A stretch of 64,000 nt of DNA from Burkholderiaceae bacterium (GTDB taxonomy: Bacteria > Pseudomonadota > Gammaproteobacteria > Burkholderiales > Burkholderiaceae_C): positions 1,612,001-1,676,000 of the forward strand of contig JACKLI010000001.1 of the NCBI GenBank assembly GCA_024235995.1, in the 5' to 3' direction. The translations under genes were made by a program, and so were the position numbers. Positions 25,330 to 32,704 of the stretch are shown piece by piece. The notes beneath the pieces are model-generated. The model ran no database searches and was not told the origin of the DNA. It saw nothing but the letters and a program-made list of their open reading frames with translations. Each line of letters begins with the position of its first letter. The first letter of the stretch is position 1.

Positions 25330-25824
25330 TCAGGCGCGTGGTGGGCGCCGCCAGGTGACGAAGGCGCCGCGCAGCCCGGTGCGGGAGGCCATGGGCTCGC
25401 GCGCCACCTCGTGCCAGTCGGGGCCGATGGGGGGCGCGAAGGCGTCGCCGTCGAAGTCGGCGTCGATCTCGGTCACCACCAGTTCGTTGGCCAGGGGCAG
25501 GGCCTGGGCGTAGATCTGCGCGCCGCCGATGATCCAGACCTGCTCCGCATTCTCGCAAAGTTGTAGCGCCTCGCGCAGGCTGGATGCCGGTTCGAGGCCT
25601 ATTTGATTCAAATCGCCCTGGCGCGTGACGACGATGTTGCGCCGCCCGGGCAGGGGGCGAAAGCGCGGCGGGATGGAGTCCCAGGTCTTGCGGCCCATGA
25701 TGACGGGGTGGTTCAGCGTGACGCGCTTGAAGTGCGCCAGGTCCTCCGGCAGGTGCCAGGGCATGACGCCGCCCCGGCCGATGACGCCGCCGCGCGCCTG
25801 CGCCCAGATCAGGCCGATCTTCAT
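25330..25824 (-). CDS. folA: Dihydrofolate reductase
   Basis: FolA reduces dihydrofolate to tetrahydrofolate with NADPH. The 164-residue protein shows IGLIWAQARGGVIGRGGVMP (3-22), WHLPEDLAHFK with the catalytic acidic residue, GRKTWDSIP (44-52) for NADPH and WIIGGAQIY (97-105). Its ATG overlaps the stop of the dehydrogenase beta gene. Between strand ends, residues about 69-88 are encoded by a diverged copy of the AGCTATC repeat; the length there is nevertheless close to normal. thyA lies on the same strand beyond the two E1 genes, so tetrahydrofolate users and makers are near each other. Confidence 0.95.
   Translation of the reverse strand: MKIGLIWAQARGGVIGRGGVMPWHLPEDLAHFKRVTLNHPVIMGRKTWDSIPPRFRPLPGRRNIVVTRQGDLNQIGLEPASSLREALQLCENAEQVWIIGGAQIYAQALPLANELVVTEIDADFDGDAFAPPIGPDWHEVAREPMASRTGLRGAFVTWRRPPRA
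25561..25614 (-). repeat. AGCTATC-family repeat inside folA
   Basis: On the minus strand: TTTGAATCAAATAGGCCTCG, then a GC-rich middle, GCGCGAGG and CGCTACAA. This matches the long form of the family (dyad, GGCC, GCGC, core) but lies wholly in frame inside folA. Confidence 0.55.
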
Positions 25825-26786
25825 CGCGCGAGCAGGGCGTGCACGGCGGCCGCGATCTTGTCGGGCCCCACGCGCGCCTCGGCCTCCAGGTTGGCCGCGT
25901 AGCCCACGGGGATGCGCGGCGCGCCCAGGCGGGCCACGCGCGCGCCGGTGTGCTCGGCCACGGTGGCGGCCACCTCGGCGCCAAAGCCGGCCACCTGAAC
26001 GGCCTCGTGCACCACCAGCAGGCGGCCGGTGCGGGCCGCGCTGTTCAAGACGGCCTCCTTGTCCCAGGGCCAGAGGGTGCGCAGGTCGATCAGCTCGGCC
26101 TGCACGCCCTGCGCGGCCAGTTGCTCGGCCGCCTGCTGGCAGGCCTGCACCTGGCGCGACCACGAGACGAGGGTGACGTCGCCGCCAGCGCGCACCGTGC
26201 GCGCCTGGCCCAGCGGCACCACCTGGCCGGGGGTGACGGCGCCTTGCATGCCCCACAGCTCCTTGTGCTCCAGGTACACCACCGGGTCGCCCGACTGCAG
26301 CGCGGCCAGCAGCAGGCCGTGGTTGTCGGCCGGCGTGCCGGGGGCCGCCACCACCAGGCCGGGGATGTGGGCAAACCACGCTTCCAGCGACTGGCTGTGC
26401 TGCGCGGCCGATGCGCTCCAGATGCCGATGGGCATGCGCATCACCAGGGGCACGCGGCCCTGGCCGCCAAACATGTAGCGGTTCTTGGCCGCCTGGTTGA
26501 CGATCTCGTCGATGGCGCACAGCGCAAAGTCCACCACGCGCAGCTCGACCACGGGCCGGCAGCCGGCCAGCGCCATGCCGACGGCGGCGCCGACGATGGT
26601 GGCCTCGGAGATCGGCGTGTCGATGACGCGCCCGGCGCCGAAGCGCTGCGCCAGCGGCGTGCCGTCCGCGTCGCGGTACTGGCCGAACACGCCGCCGCGG
26701 CCCAGGTCTTCGCCCAGGGCGATGACGGTGGGGTCGTGTTCCATCGTCTGCGCCAGGGCCAGAGAGGCGGCCTGCGCATAGGTCAT
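25821..26786 (-). CDS. TPP-dependent 2-oxoacid/acetoin dehydrogenase E1, beta subunit
   Basis: The 321-residue protein matches E1-beta subunits (PdhB/AcoB/BkdB type): MTYAQAASLALAQTMEHDPT at the start, GEDLGRGGVFGQYR (24-37), SEATIVGAAVGMALAG (about 60-75) and the C-terminal Rossmann-like domain with RTGRLLVVHEAVQVAGFGAE. With the alpha subunit it forms a TPP enzyme that decarboxylates a 2-oxo acid or acetoin. The lipoyl E2 and E3 subunits are not in the window. A copy of the GC-rich repeat ends directly at the start and provides the G-rich sequence before the ATG. Its stop overlaps folA. Confidence 0.88.
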   Translation of the reverse strand: MTYAQAASLALAQTMEHDPTVIALGEDLGRGGVFGQYRDADGTPLAQRFGAGRVIDTPISEATIVGAAVGMALAGCRPVVELRVVDFALCAIDEIVNQAAKNRYMFGGQGRVPLVMRMPIGIWSASAAQHSQSLEAWFAHIPGLVVAAPGTPADNHGLLLAALQSGDPVVYLEHKELWGMQGAVTPGQVVPLGQARTVRAGGDVTLVSWSRQVQACQQAAEQLAAQGVQAELIDLRTLWPWDKEAVLNSAARTGRLLVVHEAVQVAGFGAEVAATVAEHTGARVARLGAPRIPVGYAANLEAEARVGPDKIAAAVHALLAR

Positions 26787-26789
26787 GGT

Positions 26790-26868
26790 GCCCCCACGCT
26801 CCCCCGCTGCGCGAGGTGCGCTGCCCCCCAAGGGGGCGCTCGCGCCTTCGGGCGGCCGTGCGGCGCTC
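26790..26868 (-). repeat. GC-rich dispersed repeat, copy B (between E1 genes)
   Basis: Reverse complement of copy A at 11647-11725 with few differences, including the CCCCCTTGGGGG palindrome. It fills nearly the whole gap between the E1 alpha stop and the E1 beta ATG. Its end GGGGGCACC abuts that ATG. Confidence 0.85.
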
Positions 26869-26881
26869 ATGGGTGCGGCGC

Positions 26882-27883
26882 TCATGCCCACACCCCCGCG
26901 CCAACGGTCTGGATGTCGGTGTAGGCCGCGCCGGGCTCGGGCGGCGGCGCGGCGCTGGCGGCGGCCACGGCGGCGTCGATCTCGGCTTTGGCCTGCTGCT
27001 CGATCTGCTGCACCTGCGCGCCGTGGCCCTGCGCCAGCAGCTGCGCGCGCGTGCGGGCGATGCCGTCGCGCGCCAGGGCGGCCGCCACGTCCTCGGGCTT
27101 GCGGTAGTTGGCCGGGTCGACCGACACGTGGCCCTTGTGCCGGTCGGTGATGGCGTGCAGCAGGCGCGGGCCATGGCCGGCGCGCACCTCGCCGATCAGC
27201 GTGGCGGCGGCCTCGCTCACGGCCTGCACGTCGGTGCCATCGACCTGCATGGCGGCAATGCCCAGGGCCGCGGCGCGCACGCTGGCGCCGGGGCCGGCCG
27301 TCATGGCGCGGCTGTCGGTGGTGGCCGAGATGCGGTTGTCCTCGCACACGAAGAGCACCGGCAGCTGGTAGACCACGGCCCAGTTCAGCGCCTCCAGGAA
27401 GGGGCCGCGGTTGATGGCGCCGTCGCCGAAGAAGCACACCGCGATGGCGTCCTGGCCACGAATCTTCAAGCCCTGCGCCGCGCCCACGGCAATCGGCAGG
27501 CCGGCCGCCACCACGCCGTTGGCGCCCAGCATGCCGACCGAGAAATCGGCGATGTGCATGGAGCCGCCCTTGCCGCCGTTGGTGCCACTGGCGCGGCCGA
27601 ACAGCTCGCCCATCATGCGCGTGGTGTCGGCGCCTTTGGCCAGGGTGTGGCCGTGGCCGCGGTGGGTGCTGGTCAGCAGGTCGGCGGGTGTCAGGTGCGC
27701 GCACACGCCGGCGGGCACGGCCTCTTGGCCGGTGGACAGGTGCAACGGGCCCTTGACGCGCACCTCGCCGCCGCCGGTGGCCGCGCCGCCCCAGGACACG
27801 CCGCCCTGGCTGGCGGCCTCGGCCGCGTCCTCGAAGGCGCGGATGCGCACCATGGTGCGGTACAGCGAGAGCAGGTCGGTCAT
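26882..27883 (-). CDS. TPP-dependent 2-oxoacid/acetoin dehydrogenase E1, alpha subunit
   Basis: The 333-residue protein is an E1-alpha subunit. It has the TPP-binding motif running from FGDGAINRGPFLEALNWAVV (about 146-165) to CEDNRIS, and LHLSTGQEAVPAGV (about 48-61) near the N-terminus. The phosphorylation-loop-like ITDRHKGHVSVDP is shorter than in mitochondrial enzymes. Acetoin, pyruvate and branched-chain enzymes share these motifs, so the substrate stays open. The C-terminus (about 280-333) is Ala/Gln-rich. The gene is preceded by a repeat copy and thyA upstream. Confidence 0.88.
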   Translation of the reverse strand: MTDLLSLYRTMVRIRAFEDAAEAASQGGVSWGGAATGGGEVRVKGPLHLSTGQEAVPAGVCAHLTPADLLTSTHRGHGHTLAKGADTTRMMGELFGRASGTNGGKGGSMHIADFSVGMLGANGVVAAGLPIAVGAAQGLKIRGQDAIAVCFFGDGAINRGPFLEALNWAVVYQLPVLFVCEDNRISATTDSRAMTAGPGASVRAAALGIAAMQVDGTDVQAVSEAAATLIGEVRAGHGPRLLHAITDRHKGHVSVDPANYRKPEDVAAALARDGIARTRAQLLAQGHGAQVQQIEQQAKAEIDAAVAAASAAPPPEPGAAYTDIQTVGAGVWA

Positions 27884-27888
27884 GGCGT

Positions 27889-27935
27889 TGCTTTTAAATC
27901 AATAGCTGTCTGCGCTTGAAGCACGCGGGCAACAG
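27889..27935 (-). repeat. AGCTATC-family repeat between thyA and the E1 alpha gene
   Basis: The minus strand reads GCTTCAAGCGCAGACAGCTA then TTGATTTAAAAGC. It fills most of the 72-base gap. Confidence 0.7.
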
Positions 27936-27955
27936 CCGGATTCGATCATGAATGT

Positions 27956-28771
27956 TCAAACCGCCACCGGCGCCTTGATGGCCGGGTGGTGCTGGTAGTT
28001 CAGCACCTCGAAGTCTTCGTATTCGTAGTCGAAGATCGACGGCGGCCGGCGCTTGATGCGCAGTTGCGGGAGGGGGTAGGGCGCGCGGCTGAGCTGCTCG
28101 GTCACCTGCGCCTCGTGGTTGCTGTAGATGTGGCAGTCGCCGCCGGTCCAGATGAAGTCGCCCACCTGCAGGTCGCACTGCTGCGCCAGCATGTGCGTCA
28201 GCAGCGCGTAGCTGGCGATGTTGAAGGGCACGCCCAGAAAGATGTCGGCGCTGCGCTGGTAGAGCTGGCAGGACAGGCGCCCCTCGGCCACGTAGAACTG
28301 GAAGAAGGCGTGGCAGGGCATCAGCGCCATCCTGGGCAGGTCGGCCACGTTCCAGGCACTCACGATGATGCGGCGCGAGTCGGGGTTGGCCTTGAGCTGC
28401 TGCACCACCTGCGCGATCTGGTCGATGTGTCCGCCATCGGGCGTGGGCCAGCTGCGCCACTGCACGCCGTACACGGGGCCCAGATCGCCCGTCGCCGGGT
28501 CGGCCCATTCGTCCCAGATCGACACGCCGCGCTCCTGCAGCCAGCGCGCGTTGCCGTCGCCGCGCAGGAACCACAGCAGCTCGTAGACGATGCTTTTCAG
28601 GTGCACCTTCTTGGTGGTCACCAGCGGAAAGCCCTGCGATAGGTCGAAGCGCATCTGGTGGCCGAACACGCTCCGGGTGCCGGTGCCCGTGCGATCGGCC
28701 TTGAACACGCCGTGCTCGTGCACGTGGCGCATCAGGTCTTCGTAGGGGTGGGGGATGGGTTTGGCCGTCAT
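27956..28771 (-). CDS. thyA: Thymidylate synthase
   Basis: ThyA methylates dUMP to dTMP using methylene-tetrahydrofolate, producing the dihydrofolate that folA recycles. The 271-residue protein carries FKADRTGTGTRSVFGHQMRF (23-42), the nucleophile Cys153 in ALMPCHAFFQFY, and the dUMP-binding QRSADIFLGVPFNIASYALL (about 172-191). The C-terminal Val-rich end is as expected. It is a complete, standard-length enzyme. In many relatives thyA and folA are close together; here two E1 genes separate them. Confidence 0.96.
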   Translation of the reverse strand: MTAKPIPHPYEDLMRHVHEHGVFKADRTGTGTRSVFGHQMRFDLSQGFPLVTTKKVHLKSIVYELLWFLRGDGNARWLQERGVSIWDEWADPATGDLGPVYGVQWRSWPTPDGGHIDQIAQVVQQLKANPDSRRIIVSAWNVADLPRMALMPCHAFFQFYVAEGRLSCQLYQRSADIFLGVPFNIASYALLTHMLAQQCDLQVGDFIWTGGDCHIYSNHEAQVTEQLSRAPYPLPQLRIKRRPPSIFDYEYEDFEVLNYQHHPAIKAPVAV

Positions 28772-28790
28772 GTCGGCTGATTTTCACCCA

Positions 28791-29066
28791 TCACGGTGGC
28801 CATTGCCGTCGCGTGTGCACCAGAGCCAAAAGCCAGACGGCGTCGTCGTGCACCTCGTAGACCAGCCGGTAGCTTTCGTGGGCGACCAGCTCGCGCGTAC
28901 CCGGGACTTGGCCCGTGCGGCCCAGCAAGGGGTGTTCCGCCAGGCGATTGGCAACCGCCGCAAACAGCTCATCCATCCGGATGGCGGCGAGCGGGTTGTC
29001 CTGGCCGATGAACTCGAAGATGCGGGCGCGATCCCGCTCGGCGCCCGAGGTCCAGAAGACCTTCAC
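28791..29066 (-). CDS. RelE/ParE-family toxin
   Basis: The 91-residue protein is a ParE-like toxin: it starts KVFWTSGAERDRARIFEFIG, continues with NPLAAIRMDELFAAVANRL and PLLGRTGQVPGTRELVAHESYRLVYEV, and ends with the beta-hairpin VWLLALVHTRRQWP. ParE toxins poison DNA gyrase; RelE relatives cut mRNA. The sequence pattern (GRxGxxxGTRELVxxxYRLVYEV) favours ParE. The antitoxin gene is 12 bases upstream on the same strand, giving the normal antitoxin-toxin order. Confidence 0.87.
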   Translation of the reverse strand: MKVFWTSGAERDRARIFEFIGQDNPLAAIRMDELFAAVANRLAEHPLLGRTGQVPGTRELVAHESYRLVYEVHDDAVWLLALVHTRRQWPP

Positions 29067-29078
29067 GAATCCGCGCGC

Positions 29079-29357
29079 TCAGCCTTGGCCAGCCATGCGG
29101 GCGCGGCGGGCGGCAAAGCGGGCCTCGACCTCGTCCGCGCCGGCGTAATCACCCGCTTCGATCTGCTGGCGCGCCTGCGCGACCTTCTCCTGCAAGAAGG
29201 CGTCGTAGCTGCGTGTGTCGCGCTGGCGCTGAATGAAGTCACGCATCAGCTCGCGCAGGATTTGCGAGGCGGGCCGGTGACTGGCCTGGGCCTCGGCCAT
29301 GAAGGCGTCGCGCAGCTCGGGTTCGAGCTTCATCGTGAACATGGCTTCCTTGGACAT
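29079..29357 (-). CDS. Ribbon-helix-helix antitoxin partner of ParE
   Basis: The 92-residue protein begins FTMKLEPELRDAFMAEAQAS followed by HRPASQILRELMRDFIQRQR, a ribbon-helix-helix DNA-binding domain of the ParD type. The C-terminal charged half (VAQARQQIEAGDYAGADEVE) is the usual toxin-binding tail. The protein is expected to repress its own operon with ParE. A perfect dyad (TACCAACG-N12-CGTTGGTA) upstream with a -10-like TATACT in its middle fits this. Confidence 0.85.
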   Translation of the reverse strand: MSKEAMFTMKLEPELRDAFMAEAQASHRPASQILRELMRDFIQRQRDTRSYDAFLQEKVAQARQQIEAGDYAGADEVEARFAARRARMAGQG

Positions 29358-29377
29358 GGGTGGCCCTTTTGAAAATG

Positions 29378-29405
29378 TACCAACGAAGTATAGACGGCGT
29401 TGGTA
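29378..29405. promoter_or_regulatory. Operator dyad and -10 box of the toxin-antitoxin operon
   Basis: Perfect 8-base arms TACCAACG and CGTTGGTA, 12 bases apart. The minus-strand spacer contains TATACT (29388-29393), a good -10 box. Binding of the antitoxin would block RNA polymerase. No clear -35 box was found. Confidence 0.6.
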
Positions 29406-29433
29406 TTTTGGTCTGGGGGTTCGTGATGGGCGC

Positions 29434-29868
29434 TCAATCCGCCGGTGCCGGCTCCACCTCGCGGCGCAGCCACTCGGGCAGGGGCGCGGACTTGTGCGCC
29501 GCCATGTCGACCCACACGATGGTGGCGCCGCCGGTGGCGTACACGGTGCCGGGGTCGTCGGTGCGCTCCATCGTCACCCAGGTGTCGAACGAGCTGCGGC
29601 CGGGGTTGCTGACGAAGGTCTTGATGCGCACCTCGCCGGGGTATTCGAACTGGCGGATGAAGTTGCAGAACGCGTTGACGATGACGATGGCCTCGCCGCC
29701 CGGCCGGGGCGCCAGGCCCATGCCGTTGACCCATTCGATGCGCGCCGTCTCCATGTAGCGGAAGTAGACCGTGTTGTTGATGTGGCCCATGGCGTCCATG
29801 TCGCCCCAGCGGATGGGGATGAGCATCTCGTGGACGAGTCTTTTCTGTTCGGGGAGGTCGAGCTTCAT
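29434..29868 (-). CDS. Acyl-CoA thioesterase, 4HBT hot-dog family
   Basis: The 144-residue protein has the hot-dog-fold thioesterase signature RWGDMDAMGHINNTVYFRYM (19-38), where the Asp is catalytic, followed by the long helix ETARIEWVNGMGL. The family includes 4-hydroxybenzoyl-CoA thioesterases and YbgC-type acyl-CoA thioesterases that free acyl groups from CoA. The start at 29868 (MKLDLPEQKRLVHEM) is chosen because residues upstream are encoded by a repeat copy and are not conserved. It lies just downstream of the SDR gene on the same strand, possibly one operon for acyl-CoA or lipid metabolism. Confidence 0.87.
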   Translation of the reverse strand: MKLDLPEQKRLVHEMLIPIRWGDMDAMGHINNTVYFRYMETARIEWVNGMGLAPRPGGEAIVIVNAFCNFIRQFEYPGEVRIKTFVSNPGRSSFDTWVTMERTDDPGTVYATGGATIVWVDMAAHKSAPLPEWLRREVEPAPAD

Positions 29869-29890
29869 CGGGGTGGTACGGTCGGGTATT

Positions 29891-29932
29891 GCTACAAAAA
29901 TAATGGCTGATGACGCTTGATGGAAGCGGGCT
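29891..29932 (-). repeat. AGCTATC-family repeat upstream of the thioesterase gene
   Basis: The minus strand reads AGCCCGCTTCCATCAAGCG, then TCATCAGCCATTATTTTTGTAGC. It lies between the SDR and thioesterase genes. Confidence 0.65.
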
Positions 29933-29941
29933 GGATCCCCA

Positions 29942-30724
29942 TCAGACCGCAAAACCGTCGTCGGCGCTGATGATGGCGCCGTTGACGAAGTGGCTCTCGT
30001 CGGAGGCCAGCATCATCAGCACCGCGTCCAGGTCGGCGGGCGTGCCCACGCGGCGGCGCGGCAGCATGCCGATCAGCTTGCGGCCGGCCTCGGTCTGCCA
30101 GTGGTGGCGGTTCAGCTCGGTGTCGATGTAGCCGGGGCAGATGGCGTTGACGTTGATGCCGTGGCGCCCCCATTCCAGCGCCATCGCCTTGGTCATCTGG
30201 ATCACGGCCGCCTTGCTCATGCAGTACACGCCGATCTTGGGCAGCACCTTCAGCCCGGCCATGCTGGCGATGTTGATGATGCGCCCGCCCGTGAAGCTGC
30301 CCGGCGCCGCGCCCTGGGCGCGCGCCAGCATGCGCTTGCCCACCTCCTGCGCGACGAAGAAGGCGCCGCGCACGTTGGTGTGGAACACGTGGTCGTAGTC
30401 GTCCTCGCTCACGTCCTGCAGGCGCTGGGTGGTGGACACACCCGAGTTGTTGACCAGGATGTCGATCGAGCCCATCTCGGTCTCGGCGTGCGCCACGGCG
30501 GCCTTGATGGACTGCACGTCGGTCACGTCGCACTCCACCACGTGGGCGTCGCCGCCGTCGCCCTCGATGCGCGCGCGCAGGTTCTTGAGCGCGTCCTGGC
30601 GCCGGCTGGCCAGCACCACGCCGGCGCCGGCGCGCGCCAGGGTGCGGGCAAACTGCGCGCCCAGGCCGCTGGAGGCGCCGGTGACGAGGGCGACGCGGCC
30701 CGACAGGTCGATGTGGTAGCTCAT
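29942..30724 (-). CDS. SDR-family oxidoreductase
   Basis: The 260-residue short-chain dehydrogenase has the cofactor motif TGASSGLG (about 15-22), NNSG (about 93-96), and the catalytic set with Ser in INIASMAG, Tyr and Lys in YCMSKAA (about 166-172). CPGYIDTEL after that is typical. Many members with this pattern reduce 3-oxoacyl groups or oxidise 3-hydroxyacyl-CoA; the neighbouring thioesterase and ETF oxidoreductase agree with fatty-acid metabolism, but the substrate is not proven. It is divergent from the ETF oxidoreductase gene with about 126 bases between. Confidence 0.9.
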   Translation of the reverse strand: MSYHIDLSGRVALVTGASSGLGAQFARTLARAGAGVVLASRRQDALKNLRARIEGDGGDAHVVECDVTDVQSIKAAVAHAETEMGSIDILVNNSGVSTTQRLQDVSEDDYDHVFHTNVRGAFFVAQEVGKRMLARAQGAAPGSFTGGRIINIASMAGLKVLPKIGVYCMSKAAVIQMTKAMALEWGRHGINVNAICPGYIDTELNRHHWQTEAGRKLIGMLPRRRVGTPADLDAVLMMLASDESHFVNGAIISADDGFAV

Positions 30725-30850
30725 GAAGGTGGCTCCGAAAGCGGGGCGGCCTGGGCGCCCGCGCCGATGCATAGAATCGATGGATGGCCCGGCGCCGCCG
30801 CGCGCGCCGGCCCATGCCCGAGTTTCCATTATTTCAAACGCGAGACCTTC

Positions 30851-32557
30851 ATGCCCATGACCCCTGAGGAAATCATCCAGAAGTTCGGCCCCCGCGAGTC
30901 CATGGAGTACGACGTGGTCATCGTCGGCGCCGGCCCGGCCGGCCTGTCGGCCGCCATCCGCATCAAGCAGCGCGCGGCCGAGAAGGGCCAGGACGTGTCG
31001 GTGGTGGTGCTGGAGAAGGGCTCCGAGCCCGGCGCGCACATCCTCTCGGGCGCCGTGATCGACCCCAAGGCGCTGACCGAGCTGATCCCCGACTGGAAGG
31101 AAAAGGGCGCGCCCCTGAACCAGCGGGTGACCGAGGACGCCTACGTCTTCCTGAGCGAGACCGGCGGCACGCGCGTGCCCGGCCTGTTCCTGCCGCCCTT
31201 TGCCAACAACCACGGCAACTACATCGCCAGCCTGGGCAAGGTGGTGCGCTGGCTGGCCGCGCAGGCCGAGGAACTGGGCGTGGAGATCTTCCCCGGCTTT
31301 CCGGCCGCCGAGGTGTTGTACAACGACGACGGCAGCGTCAAGGGCGTGGCCACGGGCAACATGGGCATCGGCAAGGACGGCGAGCCGACCGACAGCTTCC
31401 AGCTCGGCATGGAGCTGCACGGCAAGTACACCATCTTCTCCGAAGGCTCGCGCGGGCACCTGGGCAAGCAGCTCATCGCGCGCTACAAGCTGGACGAGCA
31501 CAGCGACCCGCAAAGCTACGCCATCGGCATCAAGGAGGTGTGGGAGATCGACCCCAGCCGCCACACGCCGGGCTTCGTCATGCACACCGCCGGCTGGCCG
31601 ATGGACGAGTTCACCTACGGCGGCGCCTTCATGTACCACGCCGAGGACAACAAGGTCTACTGCGGCTTCGTCACGGGCCTGAACTACGCCAACCCCTACC
31701 TCAGCCCGTTCGAGGAGTTCCAGCGCTGGAAGACGCACCCGCGTGTCCGGTGGTACTTCACCGACCAGGATGGCAACGTCAACGCCAAGCGCCTGTCCTA
31801 CGGCGCGCGCGCCATCACCGCCGGCGGCGTGCTGGCGCTGCCCAAGACGGTGTTCCCCGGCGGCGCGCTGGTGGGCTGCGACGCGGGCTACCTCAACGTC
31901 GGCCGCATCAAGGGCAGCCACGCGGCCATCAAGACCGGCTCGCTGGCCGGCGAGGCGGCGTGCGACGCCGTGCTGGCCGGCCGCCAGGGCGACGAGCTGG
32001 CGGCCTACCCCGAGGCCTTCGAGGCCAGCTGGCTGGCGCGCGAGCTGAACAAGGACCGCAACTTCAAGAACTGGTTCAAGAAGGGCCTGACGGTGGGCAC
32101 GGTGATGAACGGCCTGGAGCAGTACGCCCTGCGCGGCCACATGCCCTGGACGCTGCACCGCGCCCAGCCCGACCACGTGCAGCTCAAGCCCGCCAGCAGC
32201 TTCAAGCCCATCGACTACCCCAAGCCCGACGGCAAGCTCACCTTCGACCGCCTCTCCAGCGTGTTCATCAGCAACACCAACCACGAGGAAAACCAGCCGG
32301 CGCACCTGACGCTGAAGGACCCCACGGTGCCGGTGCGCATCAACCTGCCGCAATACGCCGGCCCCGAGGGGCGCTACTGCCCGGCGGGCGTGTACGAGTT
32401 CGTGCCCGACGAGGCGCAGGGCGGCGGCGCCATGCGGCTGCAGATCAACGCGCAGAACTGCGTGCACTGCAAGACCTGCGACATCAAGGACCCGACGCAG
32501 AACATCGTCTGGGTCACGCCCGAGGGCGGCGGCGGACCCAACTACTCGGAGATGTAA
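30851..32557 (+). CDS. Electron-transfer flavoprotein-ubiquinone oxidoreductase
   Basis: This 568-residue enzyme passes electrons from ETF (and so from acyl-CoA dehydrogenases) to ubiquinone at the inner membrane. It has the FAD site DVVIVGAGPAGLSAA (21-35), a central flavin/quinone domain, and at the C-terminus the 4Fe-4S cluster cysteines in CPAGVYEF and CVHCKTCDIKDP, followed by VWVTPEGGGGPNYSEM, a nearly invariant end of this family. Length is normal. The ATG at 30851 is followed by a second in-frame ATG two codons later, and the ribosome-binding site is weak. Downstream is a repeat copy and the start of the ABC system. Confidence 0.95.
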   Translation: MPMTPEEIIQKFGPRESMEYDVVIVGAGPAGLSAAIRIKQRAAEKGQDVSVVVLEKGSEPGAHILSGAVIDPKALTELIPDWKEKGAPLNQRVTEDAYVFLSETGGTRVPGLFLPPFANNHGNYIASLGKVVRWLAAQAEELGVEIFPGFPAAEVLYNDDGSVKGVATGNMGIGKDGEPTDSFQLGMELHGKYTIFSEGSRGHLGKQLIARYKLDEHSDPQSYAIGIKEVWEIDPSRHTPGFVMHTAGWPMDEFTYGGAFMYHAEDNKVYCGFVTGLNYANPYLSPFEEFQRWKTHPRVRWYFTDQDGNVNAKRLSYGARAITAGGVLALPKTVFPGGALVGCDAGYLNVGRIKGSHAAIKTGSLAGEAACDAVLAGRQGDELAAYPEAFEASWLARELNKDRNFKNWFKKGLTVGTVMNGLEQYALRGHMPWTLHRAQPDHVQLKPASSFKPIDYPKPDGKLTFDRLSSVFISNTNHEENQPAHLTLKDPTVPVRINLPQYAGPEGRYCPAGVYEFVPDEAQGGGAMRLQINAQNCVHCKTCDIKDPTQNIVWVTPEGGGGPNYSEM

Positions 32558-32620
32558 AAACGATAGCGCCTGGCGCTTGGTTGGCGGGCGCGAGAGGTGT
32601 TTTTGATTTGATATTGACGC
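32557..32620 (-). repeat. AGCTATC-family repeat after the ETF oxidoreductase gene
   Basis: The minus strand reads CAATATCAAATCAAAAACAC, then CTCTCGCGCCCGCC, CAAGCGCCAGGCGCTATCG. It starts at the stop codon and reaches towards the promoter region of the next gene. Confidence 0.65.
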
Positions 32621-32704
32621 CAGGCAAAGTGGCGTAGACTTGTCACCCGGCGGCGCGATGCGGCCGCCCGATCCATCAACCCGCAAGCAAAGAGGACGTT
32701 GGCA

